A stretch of 46,063 nucleotides of DNA from Methanogenium cariaci JCM 10550 (lineage in GTDB: Archaea; Halobacteriota; Methanomicrobia; Methanomicrobiales; Methanomicrobiaceae): positions 1 to 46,063 of the forward strand of contig NZ_BBBG01000022.1 in assembly GCF_001315945.1 (NCBI RefSeq), given 5' to 3'. Below the pieces are notes generated by a model. The model had not been told where the DNA came from and searched no databases. It saw only the letters and a program-made list of their open reading frames with translations. Each line of letters starts with the position of its first letter. Position 1 is the first letter of the stretch. A program made the position numbers and the translations under genes. Below are positions 10,224 to 18,197 of this stretch, one piece after another.

Positions 10224-11151
10224 CGGTTCCCCCCCTCTTGGGATATGACTTCACGGATTTTTGATATCTCTTTATCCTCCATTACCTCGCTTCCCATGGT
10301 AAAGGCATACATGGTATGTCCAACATCGTAGAGTTCCTTTTTAATCTCCTTTTCAGAGATGTCTGTCAGATCAGCAATTCTCCGGACCATCAGATTATAT
10401 ATATCCCTGCATGGTTCTCTGAGAATATCGAGAGATGGTCCATTGCAACCGTGGCAGGCCACATTATTTTTAGGACATGATGCATTACATCCGCAGAAGG
10501 TTACCGGCCCGAGACAGAGATACCCCTGACCCAGCAGGCATGTCTCCCGGTCCGGGATTCCTACATGACGACGTTTCAGTGACCAGTCTTTTACTTCCCC
10601 CCCCATTTTGCGGTCACATTCTGAGCAGACGGATTTTCTGGAGAGATTAATTTTATCTCCCTTAATCAGCGGAAGGAGAATTTCTTTTAACCGTGCCTCC
10701 TTGGGGGGGGACAGCCCGGAATATAATAATCGATTTTTACCATATCTCCAACGGCAAAAACCCGGTACAGAAATCCCGGCACATCATGAGGAATGGCGCC
10801 ATCCTCTTTGACGGTATCAACAGCAGTATACACGGTTTTAAAAAGTTCTTCTCTGCTGCTGATCATGGAAAGTCCCGATATCCCTCCATAGCATGCACAG
10901 GTACCAAGCGCTACAAGAACCCGGGAATTTTTTCGTATCTTTTTCAGACGCTCCTGATTCTCTTCGTTTCGCACTGCTCCTGTGACAAAGGCAATGTCAA
11001 TGTCTTCAGGGGGTTCCTTTACATCCATTATTACCGGGGGGGAATATACAATGTCTGCCGCTTCAACCAGATCCAGAATTGCTTCATGGAGGTCAAGGAC
11101 AGCAATGGTACAGCCAGAGCATCCGGCCAGTTCTTCTATTGCAATCTTCAT
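10220..11151 (-). CDS. NiFe hydrogenase small subunit (Mvh/Frh-like), frame broken
   Basis: Electron-transfer subunit with iron-sulfur clusters. The N-terminus gives the proximal cluster ligands ([14 protein letters not shown]), then [12 protein letters not shown] and the PGCPP motif. The C-terminal part has many cysteines ([29 protein letters not shown]), as in MvhG and FrhG of methanogens. The frame breaks at a G8 run at 10703-10710, in the middle of PGCPPKE. About 310 residues in total, close to the family length. The gene lies 13 bases after the V4R-domain gene and its stop overlaps the start of the large subunit. Which redox partner it serves is not shown; the adjacent ferredoxin is the obvious candidate. 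Confidence 0.88.
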
Positions 11152-11163
11152 CGGTTATCTCCA

Positions 11164-11730
11164 TTATTTCAGGATCAGTTTTTTGAGGCAGGCATTTGGT
11201 CCGGTGTGAATGATTTCCAGTTTGCCTCGTTTTCCGGTGATCTCTTCAACAGCACCCACCACATATCCACACAGCGTCTGGCAGAAAGGGCCCCCCTGCT
11301 CTTCCCCGATTCTTCTCAGTGTCTGGCGGACAATGCAGTCATGAAAGACCAGATAGATGAATGTCCCGCTTTCATCCTCTACAATGTAGTTGTCCCTGTC
11401 TCCGGGTTTCCATGGTTCAAAGGAGTATTGTCCATGCAGAATGTATGAGAGTTCACGGAGTGCGTCTTCCACGTCATCCTTTTTTTCGAAATACTTCGCA
11501 ACTTCGTGTCCGAATTTTTTTCCCGCACGGTATGTAACAGCATTTGCCCCCCTCCCTGCGATCTCTTCCAGGGATTTTATGATATAGCCATTCATCTGCA
11601 TGAGACCGTGCAGGGTGACCTCTAACTCTGCAGCAGGAGGGTCACATCTCAGGGGGGGCACATCTTCTGCTTTAAAGACAAGATCTGTTTTGAACTGCTT
11701 TTTTGCTTCATCAATGTAACTTGCAGGCAT
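11164..11730 (-). CDS. V4R (4-vinyl reductase) domain protein
   Basis: About 188 residues, intact. V4R domains bind small hydrophobic ligands or act in sensing and are common next to archaeal regulators. Family-like features are LEEIAGRGANAVTYRAGKKF in the N-terminal half, ELSYILHGQYSF in the middle, and a cysteine pattern near the C-terminus (HDCIVRQTLR and GPFCQTLCGYVVGAVEEITG) matching the metal-binding Cys set of V4R proteins. The start at 11730 has GGTGATCT upstream and lies 2 bases after the ferredoxin stop. In this operon it may be a sensor or maturation factor for the hydrogenase; that is inference. Confidence 0.75.
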   Translation of the reverse strand: MPASYIDEAKKQFKTDLVFKAEDVPPLRCDPPAAELEVTLHGLMQMNGYIIKSLEEIAGRGANAVTYRAGKKFGHEVAKYFEKKDDVEDALRELSYILHGQYSFEPWKPGDRDNYIVEDESGTFIYLVFHDCIVRQTLRRIGEEQGGPFCQTLCGYVVGAVEEITGKRGKLEIIHTGPNACLKKLILK

Positions 11731-11732
11731 TC

Positions 11733-11978
11733 TTAGATCACCTTTCGAAGCATGTTGCAAACTTTCATGCTGATGTACATTCTTCTGGACGGCACAGCAC
11801 CTTTGTGCTCAAGAGCCTGAGCCGGGCAAATTTCATGGCACGACAGGCATCCCATGCAGTTTTCCGGATGGGCCGGGTAACTAACACCATTTTGTAACTG
11901 AAGTACTTCCATTGGGCAGTCCTTGACGCAAAGGCCACACCCAACGCAGGCATCCTCGTCAACCTTGATTTCTATCAT
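11733..11978 (-). CDS. Two-cluster 4Fe-4S ferredoxin
   Basis: An 81-residue protein with two classic 4Fe-4S motifs, CVGCGLCVKDCP (residues about 12-23) and CMGCLSCHEICP (about 42-53), each with four cysteines and a closing proline. A basic C-terminal tail of about 25 residues (RRMYISMKVCNMLRKVI) with one more cysteine follows. It is the first gene of the hydrogenase operon and is followed after 2 bases by the V4R gene. It probably passes electrons to or from the hydrogenase small subunit. The frame is intact and contains no long G/C run. Confidence 0.93.
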   Translation of the reverse strand: MIEIKVDEDACVGCGLCVKDCPMEVLQLQNGVSYPAHPENCMGCLSCHEICPAQALEHKGAVPSRRMYISMKVCNMLRKVI

Positions 11979-12004
11979 GTATCGACCCTTCGCAGAGAAG
12001 AATT

Positions 12005-12069
12005 AAGGACTTCTCGTCACTGATTTAACAGCAATAACTAAGTGGTGTGATTAATCACTAAAAGTCCTT
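12005..12069. promoter_or_regulatory. Palindromes in the leader of the hydrogenase operon
   Basis: Three symmetrical elements lie 27-110 bases upstream of the ferredoxin start. GTGATTAATCAC at 12047-12058 is a perfect 12-base palindrome. AAGGACTT occurs at 12005-12012 and its reverse complement AAGTCCTT at 12062-12069, flanking that palindrome. A CCGAT/ATCGG hairpin with a five-base loop lies at 12070-12084. They could be operator sites for a dimeric winged-helix regulator or structures in an mRNA leader. Function is inferred from form and position only. Confidence 0.5.
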
Positions 12070-12135
12070 CCGATGGATGATCGGAGGTCCATTTCATTGT
12101 AAAATAAGTAATTTACGCTATTTTTGGGAAATTTC

Positions 12136-12142
12136 TATATAC
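12136..12142 (-). promoter_or_regulatory. TATA box of the hydrogenase operon
   Basis: On the minus strand the sequence reads AGAGTATATAGAAAT, a good archaeal TATA box. Transcription would begin near 12112, giving a leader of about 130 bases that contains the palindromes at 12005-12084. Immediately upstream (minus-strand sense) are two copies of ATCGTTAAT. Confidence 0.5.
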
Positions 12143-12151
12143 TCTTCTTAA

Positions 12152-12191
12152 ATTAACGATAGTCTAAGATCCTGAATAGATCATTAACGAT
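12152..12191. repeat. Two direct repeats upstream of the operon TATA box
   Basis: ATTAACGAT occurs at 12152-12160 and again at 12183-12191, 31 bases apart (about three helical turns). One copy abuts the BRE/TATA position and the other lies further upstream. The spacing and position suit an activator that binds one face of the helix. Chance cannot be excluded in AT-rich sequence. Confidence 0.4.
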
Positions 12192-12259
12192 GGATTTAAA
12201 TTTCACGTTTTTTTCAATTAAACAAAAATACAGAGGCGATTATTCTCTCAGGGCCACAG

Positions 12260-12295
12260 ATTATACATTCAAAATAAAATCACTAAAAATGGAGG
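12260..12295 (-). terminator. T-rich terminator after the surface-protein gene
   Basis: On the minus strand the bases after the TAA read CCTCCATTTTTAGTGATTTT followed by ATTTTG. Several T tracts without strong dyad symmetry fit archaeal termination and would insulate the downstream hydrogenase operon. Confidence 0.4.
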
Positions 12296-14039
12296 TTAGC
12301 GTGGTACCATGTGCCAGACTGTTTCCCCATTGCTAAGGTCGAGTTTCATGTATGCCTTTGCGGGATCAAAGTCATCTGGTACCTGGAAGACAAGCACCCC
12401 TTCAAATGTTCCTTTTCGGTCCAGCTTTACCTTATAATAGGGATATCCGGCTGGTTCAATATAGGTTGTCGGATCCAGTTTTCGACCGACGTAGGGGGGG
12501 GAGGGGGGGTGATGCTTTTGTATTCCTCTCCGTTGTAGATGATGGTGAAATCCTTCTGGTCAGGGGGGGTGGTTATGATCATGTCACGGGATGACCCGCC
12601 TCCACGGAATCCAAGATGATGGATTTCTATGACCGGGAAGACATACTTGTATCCATATCCTGCGACATTCTTCTCATTTTTGTCATCCTGTTTCAGGGTA
12701 TACATTCTTGAATAGCTCAGTGAACTAAATTTAACTGAGATATCGTTTTTCTTCTTGCTGTCCGGATAGACATGGTTTTCATACATATAGATCGCATCAG
12801 GGAAGAGTTTGCCATTGGGCAGTTCAAATACTGCTGTTTCAATGGTCTGCATATCCAGCGCTTCGAGTGCATTGTTATTGTTCGAAAAACCCTTCTGGAC
12901 ATAGGTATTACCCGTTTTAATTGGATCGATCTCAGTAAATGTTGCCCCATACCAGAAATAGGAACCCGCATACTGGTAATTTCTCACGCCCTCCAGAAAA
13001 TTGTCTGCCACATCAGCATACTGTGGTGCAATCGGGAGATGCGTGATCTCATCTTCGATCTCTGCTGCCTGGATCATCATCTGTTCTGAGGCATCTGCCA
13101 TGCCCGTAAAATCCGAATCGGTAGAATAGCCGGAAATTTTCTGGATGTGGTCCTGCATCTCAGTGCTGTATCTGCCAAGAAGACCCTCTAGATTGTCTTT
13201 GGATATGTAGAGGTCATATTCATCAGTCACACTCCCTGATGATATGGCATCTGAGGAGATGCTGTCAATTCCCTGGACTGCCGGGACAATGGTGTCAATA
13301 TTTTCATACGGCACAATGTTTGCGGATGAATCGATGGTCACTGCAGACCATGCAGGCAGCGGAAGATAGTTGTCTTCTGTCCAGTCGCCGTTGAATCTTT
13401 TTGCCTCCTCAGCAGTGAGGGAGGTCTGAAACCGGGGGGATTTTTTATCTGCAAACATATAGGATACGGTTACATATCCGGTATCCGACCCTGCTGTGCT
13501 GTCATACATTTCATAGGCAATGGTGGAGGCATCACTCAGGTGAGCCCAGTTTGTATCTTCCAGAACACTGGGTGAACTGTTGTAGACGATTGATACCTTC
13601 ACTCCTTTATCCCGGCCAAGAAATGCCGGATTGGCAAAGTCAGGATCGGTAAGCAGATCAAAAGTCTCGATCTTATAGGTTTCCATTCCCGTTCCCGCAC
13701 CGGAAAACCGGTCTGCTGCCCGAAGGAATGCATTAAGGACGGTCTCTTCATATTCTGAGGAATCCCCCCCTGTACCGCTGGACTGCACTACCCCCCCTCC
13801 ACTTTCGGTATACGCCTGATATCTTCTTCTGTTATCTCGACTTCTGCCGGTCGGGTCAGGTTAGAGATGAGGTAGGTAATTGGTTCGCCTGCTTCGGATG
13901 ATTCCTGAGTCTGGGATGTATTGTTAAAGAGTGCAATCCCGGCTTTTCCTTCGTATGCAAGCCCGAAAAAAACAAGGACTGCAATCACGCCAACGATCAG
14001 GATGATCTGTTTTACGTTCTGTTGTTTCATCTGCACCAT
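12296..14039 (-). CDS. Membrane-anchored surface protein, unrecognised family
   Basis: About 580 residues when frame breaks near 13790 (C7) and near 12494-12510 (two G runs) are bridged. It starts MKQQNVKQIILIVGVIAVLVFFG-like, that is, a short basic segment followed by one hydrophobic helix, so it is anchored in the membrane with the bulk outside. The body has many Asp, Ser, Thr, Tyr and Asn and no cysteine cluster, as is typical of extracellular archaeal proteins. The C-terminal 80 residues (DFTIIYNGEEY; GTFEGVLVFQVPDDFDP) look like a DUF4352/telokin-like beta domain. A start at 14039 or 14030 is possible. It lies directly upstream of the hydrogenase operon on the same strand, separated by about 320 bases with its own terminator, so it is a separate unit. 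Function unknown. Confidence 0.65.
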
Positions 14040-14052
14040 TCCGGTATATATT

Positions 14053-14095
14053 CTCTGAGATGATTCAGAGTACTATTGGGGAAATAAATATATAG
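14053..14095 (-). promoter_or_regulatory. Promoter and inverted repeat between divergent genes
   Basis: The minus strand has CACTATATATTTATT at 14082-14095, a TATA box that would start transcription near 14062. The perfect inverted repeat CTCTGA-GATGAT-TCAGAG at 14053-14070 lies at that start site and could be an operator for the surface-protein gene. The same AT-rich core reads as a TATA box on the plus strand, about 70 bases before the HEAT-repeat gene. Confidence 0.45.
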
Positions 14096-14160
14096 TGATG
14101 ATGTTTTTGCGTATGGGATCCGAGGTTTTTTGCCTGTAATCGTTCAAAACTTATCTGAAT

Positions 14161-14755
14161 ATGATGCCGGAAATGCCCGTTGGAGATCTCATCGCAGATC
14201 TGTTATCCGAATCTGATATACTCAGGCGGACGGCTGAATCCTCTCTGAAGGAGTTTTCTGCCGAAGTTGTGCTTCCTGAGATGTGTGCTCTTCTGCATTC
14301 ACCCGATAAACGCATCCGAAACCGGGGGGATGGAACTCTTCTGCTGCATCGGCAGTGCTGCCGTCCCTTCTCTTGCACTGTTGCTTAACGATGAGGATTG
14401 GACGGTCCGGTATCGTGCTGCAGAAGCCCTTGGTATCATCGGTGGCGATGTGGCATGTGCCTGCTGGTTACTGCCCTGCAGGACGGCAGGGATCATGTGA
14501 GATACATGGCGGCAAAAGGGTTGGGTCTCTCGTCATGTACAGGAGCTGCCGATGCGGTGGCTTCTCTTCTCAACGATGAGAATGAGTTTGTGCGTGGATC
14601 AGCGGCTCGTGCTCTCGGGCAGATGAATCTTGTGGCATATGCGCCAGCAATTGAGGGTGCTGCAGCGGGAAACGTATGAAAAAACCCGGGGTATGATGAC
14701 AGAGGCCCTGATCCACCTTGGCGGGGGGAAAAATAGGCGGCTGCATGAGTCCTGA
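14161..14755 (+). CDS. HEAT-repeat protein, frame broken
   Basis: A solenoid protein of about 195 residues built of HEAT (PBS lyase-like) repeats: an N-terminal repeat around SDILRRTAESSLKEFS, then LLNDEDWTVRYRAAEALGII, DGRDHVRYMAAKGLG, and LLNDENEFVRGSAARALGQM. Such proteins act as binding scaffolds. The frame breaks at the G6 run at 14324-14329, again near 14450, and near 14660; the last two are not at long homopolymers. The stop at 14753-14755 overlaps the next start at 14745. With three breaks in a non-essential gene, true decay cannot be ruled out, but the neighbours show the same kind of breaks. Confidence 0.7.
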
Positions 14756-15282
14756 AGCACCTGAAATGCGCGGGTGGATCCTTGCGGGTCTTGCCTGTCT
14801 AATCTTCTGTGTACCTGTCTCAGTCTATGTCATTGGCTCGACGCTGGGTGCCGGGGTGCAGTTTCCGCTCTTCCGCTATCAGGATACCTATATGGGTGCA
14901 AATGTGATCACCATTTTCGTGACCTCCAGTATGTGCTGGAAGGTACGATCACCGGCAGAAGTGCCTGATGCCTATCTTCTGGACCGCAGGACTTGTGTCC
15001 GGAATTTCAGGACTTGTCTCTGTTGCCCTCCCGTCCCGGATACTCAACTTCTCCTCTTTCCGCAGGGGTGGCATCTGTATCATGGGTTCAGGTATTCTCT
15101 ATCTCGTTGCTCTTATCGCCCAGTACGGGCCATCGTTTTCATCAAGCGGAGGGTTTGCCATACCAGTGGGTGTCCCTGTGCTCGTTGTGGCAGGCTGGCT
15201 GGTGTGGTCGGGCATTCTCTTTCCGGATGCCGGTGAAACAGATGAGAATGAACCTGAGGTATCTCAGGACAATTCATCATAA
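14745..15282 (+). CDS. Integral membrane protein, unrecognised
   Basis: About 180 residues with four hydrophobic segments: GWILAGLACLIFCVPVSVYV at the start, a middle segment around IFWTAGLVSGISGLVSVAL, GICIMGSGILYLVALIAQYG, and VPVLVVAGWLVWSGILF. The C-terminus is short and acidic (DAGETDENEPEVSQDNSS). The frame changes near 14920 (a T run) and near 14962 (GCCTGATG where GCCCTGATG would read through). No family recognised. The ATG overlaps the HEAT-repeat stop, so the two are probably co-expressed. Its end overlaps the end of convergent surE by 19 bases. Confidence 0.6.
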
Positions 15283-16052
15283 AACAGTTTTTCGAGACCG
15301 GTTTTTCCGGAATATGCAGTGCAGTCCAGGGTGATGGGGGTGATTGAAATGCGTCCTTCATGGACAGCGTGGACATCAGTGCCTTCCTCCGCATCCGAAC
15401 ATATGGGTCCGTTGATCCAGTAATATGGTCGCCCGGGTCGATGCGTTCTTCCACACCCGTGAGGAAAAGTTTCTCTGCAAGATGAGTGACTTCATAGCCG
15501 CCGGTGACTTCTGCCGGGATATTGACGTTGACAACATCGGTGCCCAAGGGGAATCCGTCTTCTAACAACCGCTTGCAGATATCTGTGATTACCGTTTTTG
15601 CCGCGGCAATTCTGTTCAGAATACCGCGGGTCGTCAAATTTCTTGCCCTGATCCTCCACTTCAAGTGAGAAGGCAATGGACGGCACTCCCTGGTTGGATG
15701 CCTCCAGTGCAGCCCCCCCGACGGTCCCTGATGTCATGATGGATTCATAGGAGAGGTTCTCTCCGATATTGACACCGCTTACCACAAGGTCAGGTTTCAG
15801 GTTCAGTGAGTATATGCCAATGATCACAGAATCTGTTGGTTTCCCGCCGACGGAGTAGGCCTCGGTGTTGTGCATGGGAATTTTTGTGACCCTGATAGGT
15901 TCAAATATTGATATGGAACGTCCCACTGCACTCTGTTGTGTTGAGGGGGGCGACAACGGTCACATCCGCAAAAGGGTGAGTGCCTCGTAGGCTGCCCACA
16001 GCCCTTCTGACGTGACGCCATCATCGTTTGTGAGGAGTATTTTTGGTCTCAT
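15264..16052 (-). CDS. surE: 5'/3'-nucleotidase SurE, frame broken
   Basis: Metal-dependent nucleoside monophosphate phosphatase. The N-terminus MRPKILLTNDDG holds the Asp-Asp metal ligands. Downstream are VVAPSTQQSAVGRSI with the conserved Ser, LVVSGVNIGENLSYESIMTS with the metal-binding Asn, and SGTVGGALEA-like sequence. The C-terminus reads HAVHEGRISITPITLD once frame is restored. Frame changes occur near 15975 (one base short in ACCCTTTT), at the G6 run near 15944, near 15615 and near 15432. Total length about 260 residues is normal. The ATG at 16052 lies about 35 bases from a TATA-like element at 16083-16092. Confidence 0.88.
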
Positions 16053-16082
16053 TTGTCTGGATGAAAATGAGGTTTTGTGGCT

Positions 16083-16092
16083 ACAAATAAAG
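16083..16092. promoter_or_regulatory. TATA-like element between surE and mfnD
   Basis: The 85-base gap between surE and mfnD contains ACAAATAAAG, which reads CTTTATTTGT on the minus strand, the better TATA match. It lies about 35 bases from the surE start and about 45 bases from the mfnD start, so it could serve either or both. Confidence 0.35.
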
Positions 16093-16137
16093 TTCGATCG
16101 GCACTCTCATAATTTCCGAAGGTGCATATAGTATGCA

Positions 16138-17044
16138 ATGCTGGCACTTCTCGCAGAATATACGGTATTCCACAATCCTGCACTGGCACCGGAAGGCAAT
16201 GCAATGCTCTCTGTCTTAAAAGAGAGTTTCCTCCGGTCAGGATATGACGTGATTTCCCCCCGGAGTCCGGGGGGGATTTTGAAGCAGAACTCAGGCGCCT
16301 CTCGCCTCTCGCCGATGTGGGGGGGCTCGTTATTGCACCGGATCATCTGCTCGGAAAATATTCAAAGATTCTTGAAGACAACTGTCATAATATCGGGTGC
16401 GGAAGTCTCAATTGTGCTCTCTGTTCAAAAAAACCGCATGCAGGAGCAATTCTTGCCGCACAGGGCATCGCTGTGCCGAAGGAGGTCTCTGAAGGTGTCC
16501 GTGTGATAAAGGAAAAACAGGGAGCAGGTGCTCTGAATATGCGTATTGCCGATGAAGACCCCCCCGGATCCGGTGAGTTTGGGCAGGAGTTCATCGAAGG
16601 CGAGCATATGAGTGTAAGCCTTGTCATCGGCCGGTATGTAGGAAATGCCTGTTCATACTACAGCGGGCGTCCGCCCCCTGGTGCTTTCCCTGAATCGCCA
16701 GTTCATTCGTTTTGATGATGGTCTGGTGGCGTTTGGGGGGGGTGGTGAAATTGGCGTAGATCATCCCCCCCGTAGATGAGATTGTCGCAACTGCCATCAA
16801 AGCGGCCACCGTCCTTGGCTGTCAGGGGGGGTATGCAGGGATTGATGTGATTGTCGGCGATGACGTCTATGTCGTGGATGTCAACCCGCGACCCACCTCC
16901 AGTCTGACCGGTATTACTGCGGTGATAGAAGAGGAGATTGCTGAGGTTCTGGTTGCTGCATCGAAAGGGGGGGATGTGCCCGAATCCGTCCATCTCAGGG
17001 GACGGGCGAGGTACGATAAGGACGGGACGGTGACAGTGCTATGA
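16138..17044 (+). CDS. mfnD: ATP-grasp ligase, probable tyramine-glutamate ligase MfnD, frame broken
   Basis: MfnD joins glutamate to tyramine in methanofuran biosynthesis. The N-terminus (MLALLAEYTVFHNPALAPEG, NAMLSVLKESFLRSGYDVI) fits this archaeal ATP-grasp family. Later parts show GADSLNCALCSKKP-like sequence (seen as CGSLNCALCSKK), the phosphate-binding region GEFGQEFIEGEHMSVSLV, and the metal-binding end VVDVNPRPTSSLTGI. The frame breaks at G/C runs near 16256-16276, 16319, 16680 and 16734-16770. The TGA overlaps the ATG of mfnF (ATGA), which supports the assignment, since both act in the same pathway. Another ATP-grasp amino acid ligase remains possible. Confidence 0.75.
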
Positions 17045-17976
17045 TAGGCATTGACGTCGGTGGTGCAAACCTGAAGATTGTGGATGGGGATGATGTCATC
17101 ATCCATTACTGCCCTCTCTGGAAGGAATCGCCCATTGCAACATATCTGAAACCATATGCCGGACGAAAGGCTGCGGTGGTGATGAGCGGAGAGCTCGCAG
17201 ATGGATTCTCCTCCAAGGAAGAAGGCATTGCCTTTATCGTTCATGCGGTCCGGTCGGTCATTTCGGATGCCTGGTTTTACGGGACGGACGGGGCATTTCA
17301 TGCCGAACCCTGCATGAGTCTTGCGGCAGCCAACTGGCTGGCCTCAGCGGATTACCTGCGCACGAAATTTCCGGAATCGGTCTTTGTAGACATGGGAAGT
17401 ACCACCACGGACATCATTCCGCTCTCTTCGTTTGACCGGCTGCTCTCACTGCGTGACCTTGACAGACTCCAGCGGGGCATGCTGGTTTACACCGGCCTTC
17501 TGCGTGCTCCCGTCGCCTCGCTGATCCGGGAAGTCTCCCTGGACTGCGGTGCTACACGAACGCTGGTTGCAAACGAACTCTTTGCCATCAGTGCTGACGT
17601 CCATCTTGTGATGGGACATATTGGGAAGGTGGAATACGCCGTGCCCACACCGGATAACGCAGGCGTCATGATCAGCGAATCCCTGCAGCGGCTGGCACGG
17701 ATGGTCTGTTCTGATCTTTCCGAAATTGGAGAAGAGAATGCGCGTGCAGTGGCTGCTGCATTCTGGGATGAGCAGCGGTCCGTCATTGAAGAGGAGATTC
17801 GGAGGGCCTCGGGCAGTGAAACAATGCCAAATCTGATCTGCGCGGGAATCGGGTCAGCCCTTCTTGCACAGACATTTGGCGGCAGAGACCTCTCAGACAT
17901 ATATGGGACCATGACAGATGCGTTCCCCCCCGCGTTTGCGGTTCGTGAGGTGGCGAAACGAAACGCGGAACTCTGA
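17041..17976 (+). CDS. mfnF: Methanofuran biosynthesis kinase-fold synthase MfnF
   Basis: MfnF condenses the furan-methylamine diphosphate unit with gamma-glutamyl-tyramine to make the methanofuran core. Members were long annotated as H4MPT-linked C1-transfer proteins with an ASKHA (hydantoinase/actin-like) fold. The phosphate loops are visible: GIDVGGANLKIVDG at the N-terminus and VFVDMGSTTTDIIPL in the middle. LQRGMLVYTGLLRAPVASL and ICAGIGSALLAQTFGG are further family-like segments. At 311 residues it is intact and of usual length. It overlaps mfnD by 4 bases. A small membrane protein frame opens at its stop codon. Confidence 0.85.
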   Translation: MIGIDVGGANLKIVDGDDVIIHYCPLWKESPIATYLKPYAGRKAAVVMSGELADGFSSKEEGIAFIVHAVRSVISDAWFYGTDGAFHAEPCMSLAAANWLASADYLRTKFPESVFVDMGSTTTDIIPLSSFDRLLSLRDLDRLQRGMLVYTGLLRAPVASLIREVSLDCGATRTLVANELFAISADVHLVMGHIGKVEYAVPTPDNAGVMISESLQRLARMVCSDLSEIGEENARAVAAAFWDEQRSVIEEEIRRASGSETMPNLICAGIGSALLAQTFGGRDLSDIYGTMTDAFPPAFAVREVAKRNAEL

Positions 17977-18193
17977 GTCTCCTTCTGCTTGCAGGATCTC
18001 TTGTGGTGACCCTGGTGTGCTATCTGGCAGGGTTCCCGTTCTTCTTCTTTCTCCTATTTATTCCGCTGATTCCGTTTGCCGTGCCCCCCCGCATCGAATA
18101 AAGAAATGCCCGTGCTGCGGGTGGGAGACCTCTGGCGCCGAAGAGTTCTGCCCCCCCTGGGATGGGACCGCTCTCATCCCCCCCTCTGAATGA
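17973..18193 (+). CDS. Small membrane protein with C-terminal zinc ribbon
   Basis: About 70 residues, too altered to appear as one frame. A hydrophobic stretch (LLLLAGSLVVTLVCYLAG, FPFFFFLLFIPLIPFAV) is followed, after a C7 run at 18085 that should be C5, by a zinc ribbon KKCPCCGWETSGAEEFCP-WDGTALI with CxxC and a second Cys set. It ends five bases before the convergent zinc-ribbon/HTH gene. The start is unclear: no ATG, GTG or TTG precedes it in frame after the mfnF stop, so 17973 is only the point where the frame overlaps mfnF. It may be a third gene of the mfnDF operon. Confidence 0.5.
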
Positions 18194-18197
18194 CAGT

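Noticed and set aside
10693..11448. A 251-codon plus-strand frame over the hydrogenase small subunit
   Set aside because: It is antisense to conserved cysteine motifs of the hydrogenase and has no family features.
16734..16770. Separate gene after an apparent stop in mfnD
   Set aside because: The apparent stop lies between a long G run and a C7 run; the downstream ATP-grasp end (VVDVNPRPTSS) belongs to the same protein.
18020..18197. Continuation of the zinc-ribbon/HTH frame antisense to the small membrane zinc-ribbon gene
   Set aside because: Reading the G7 at 18231 as five bases ends the protein at 18198 and leaves a clean convergent junction; the overlap appears to be an artefact of run length.
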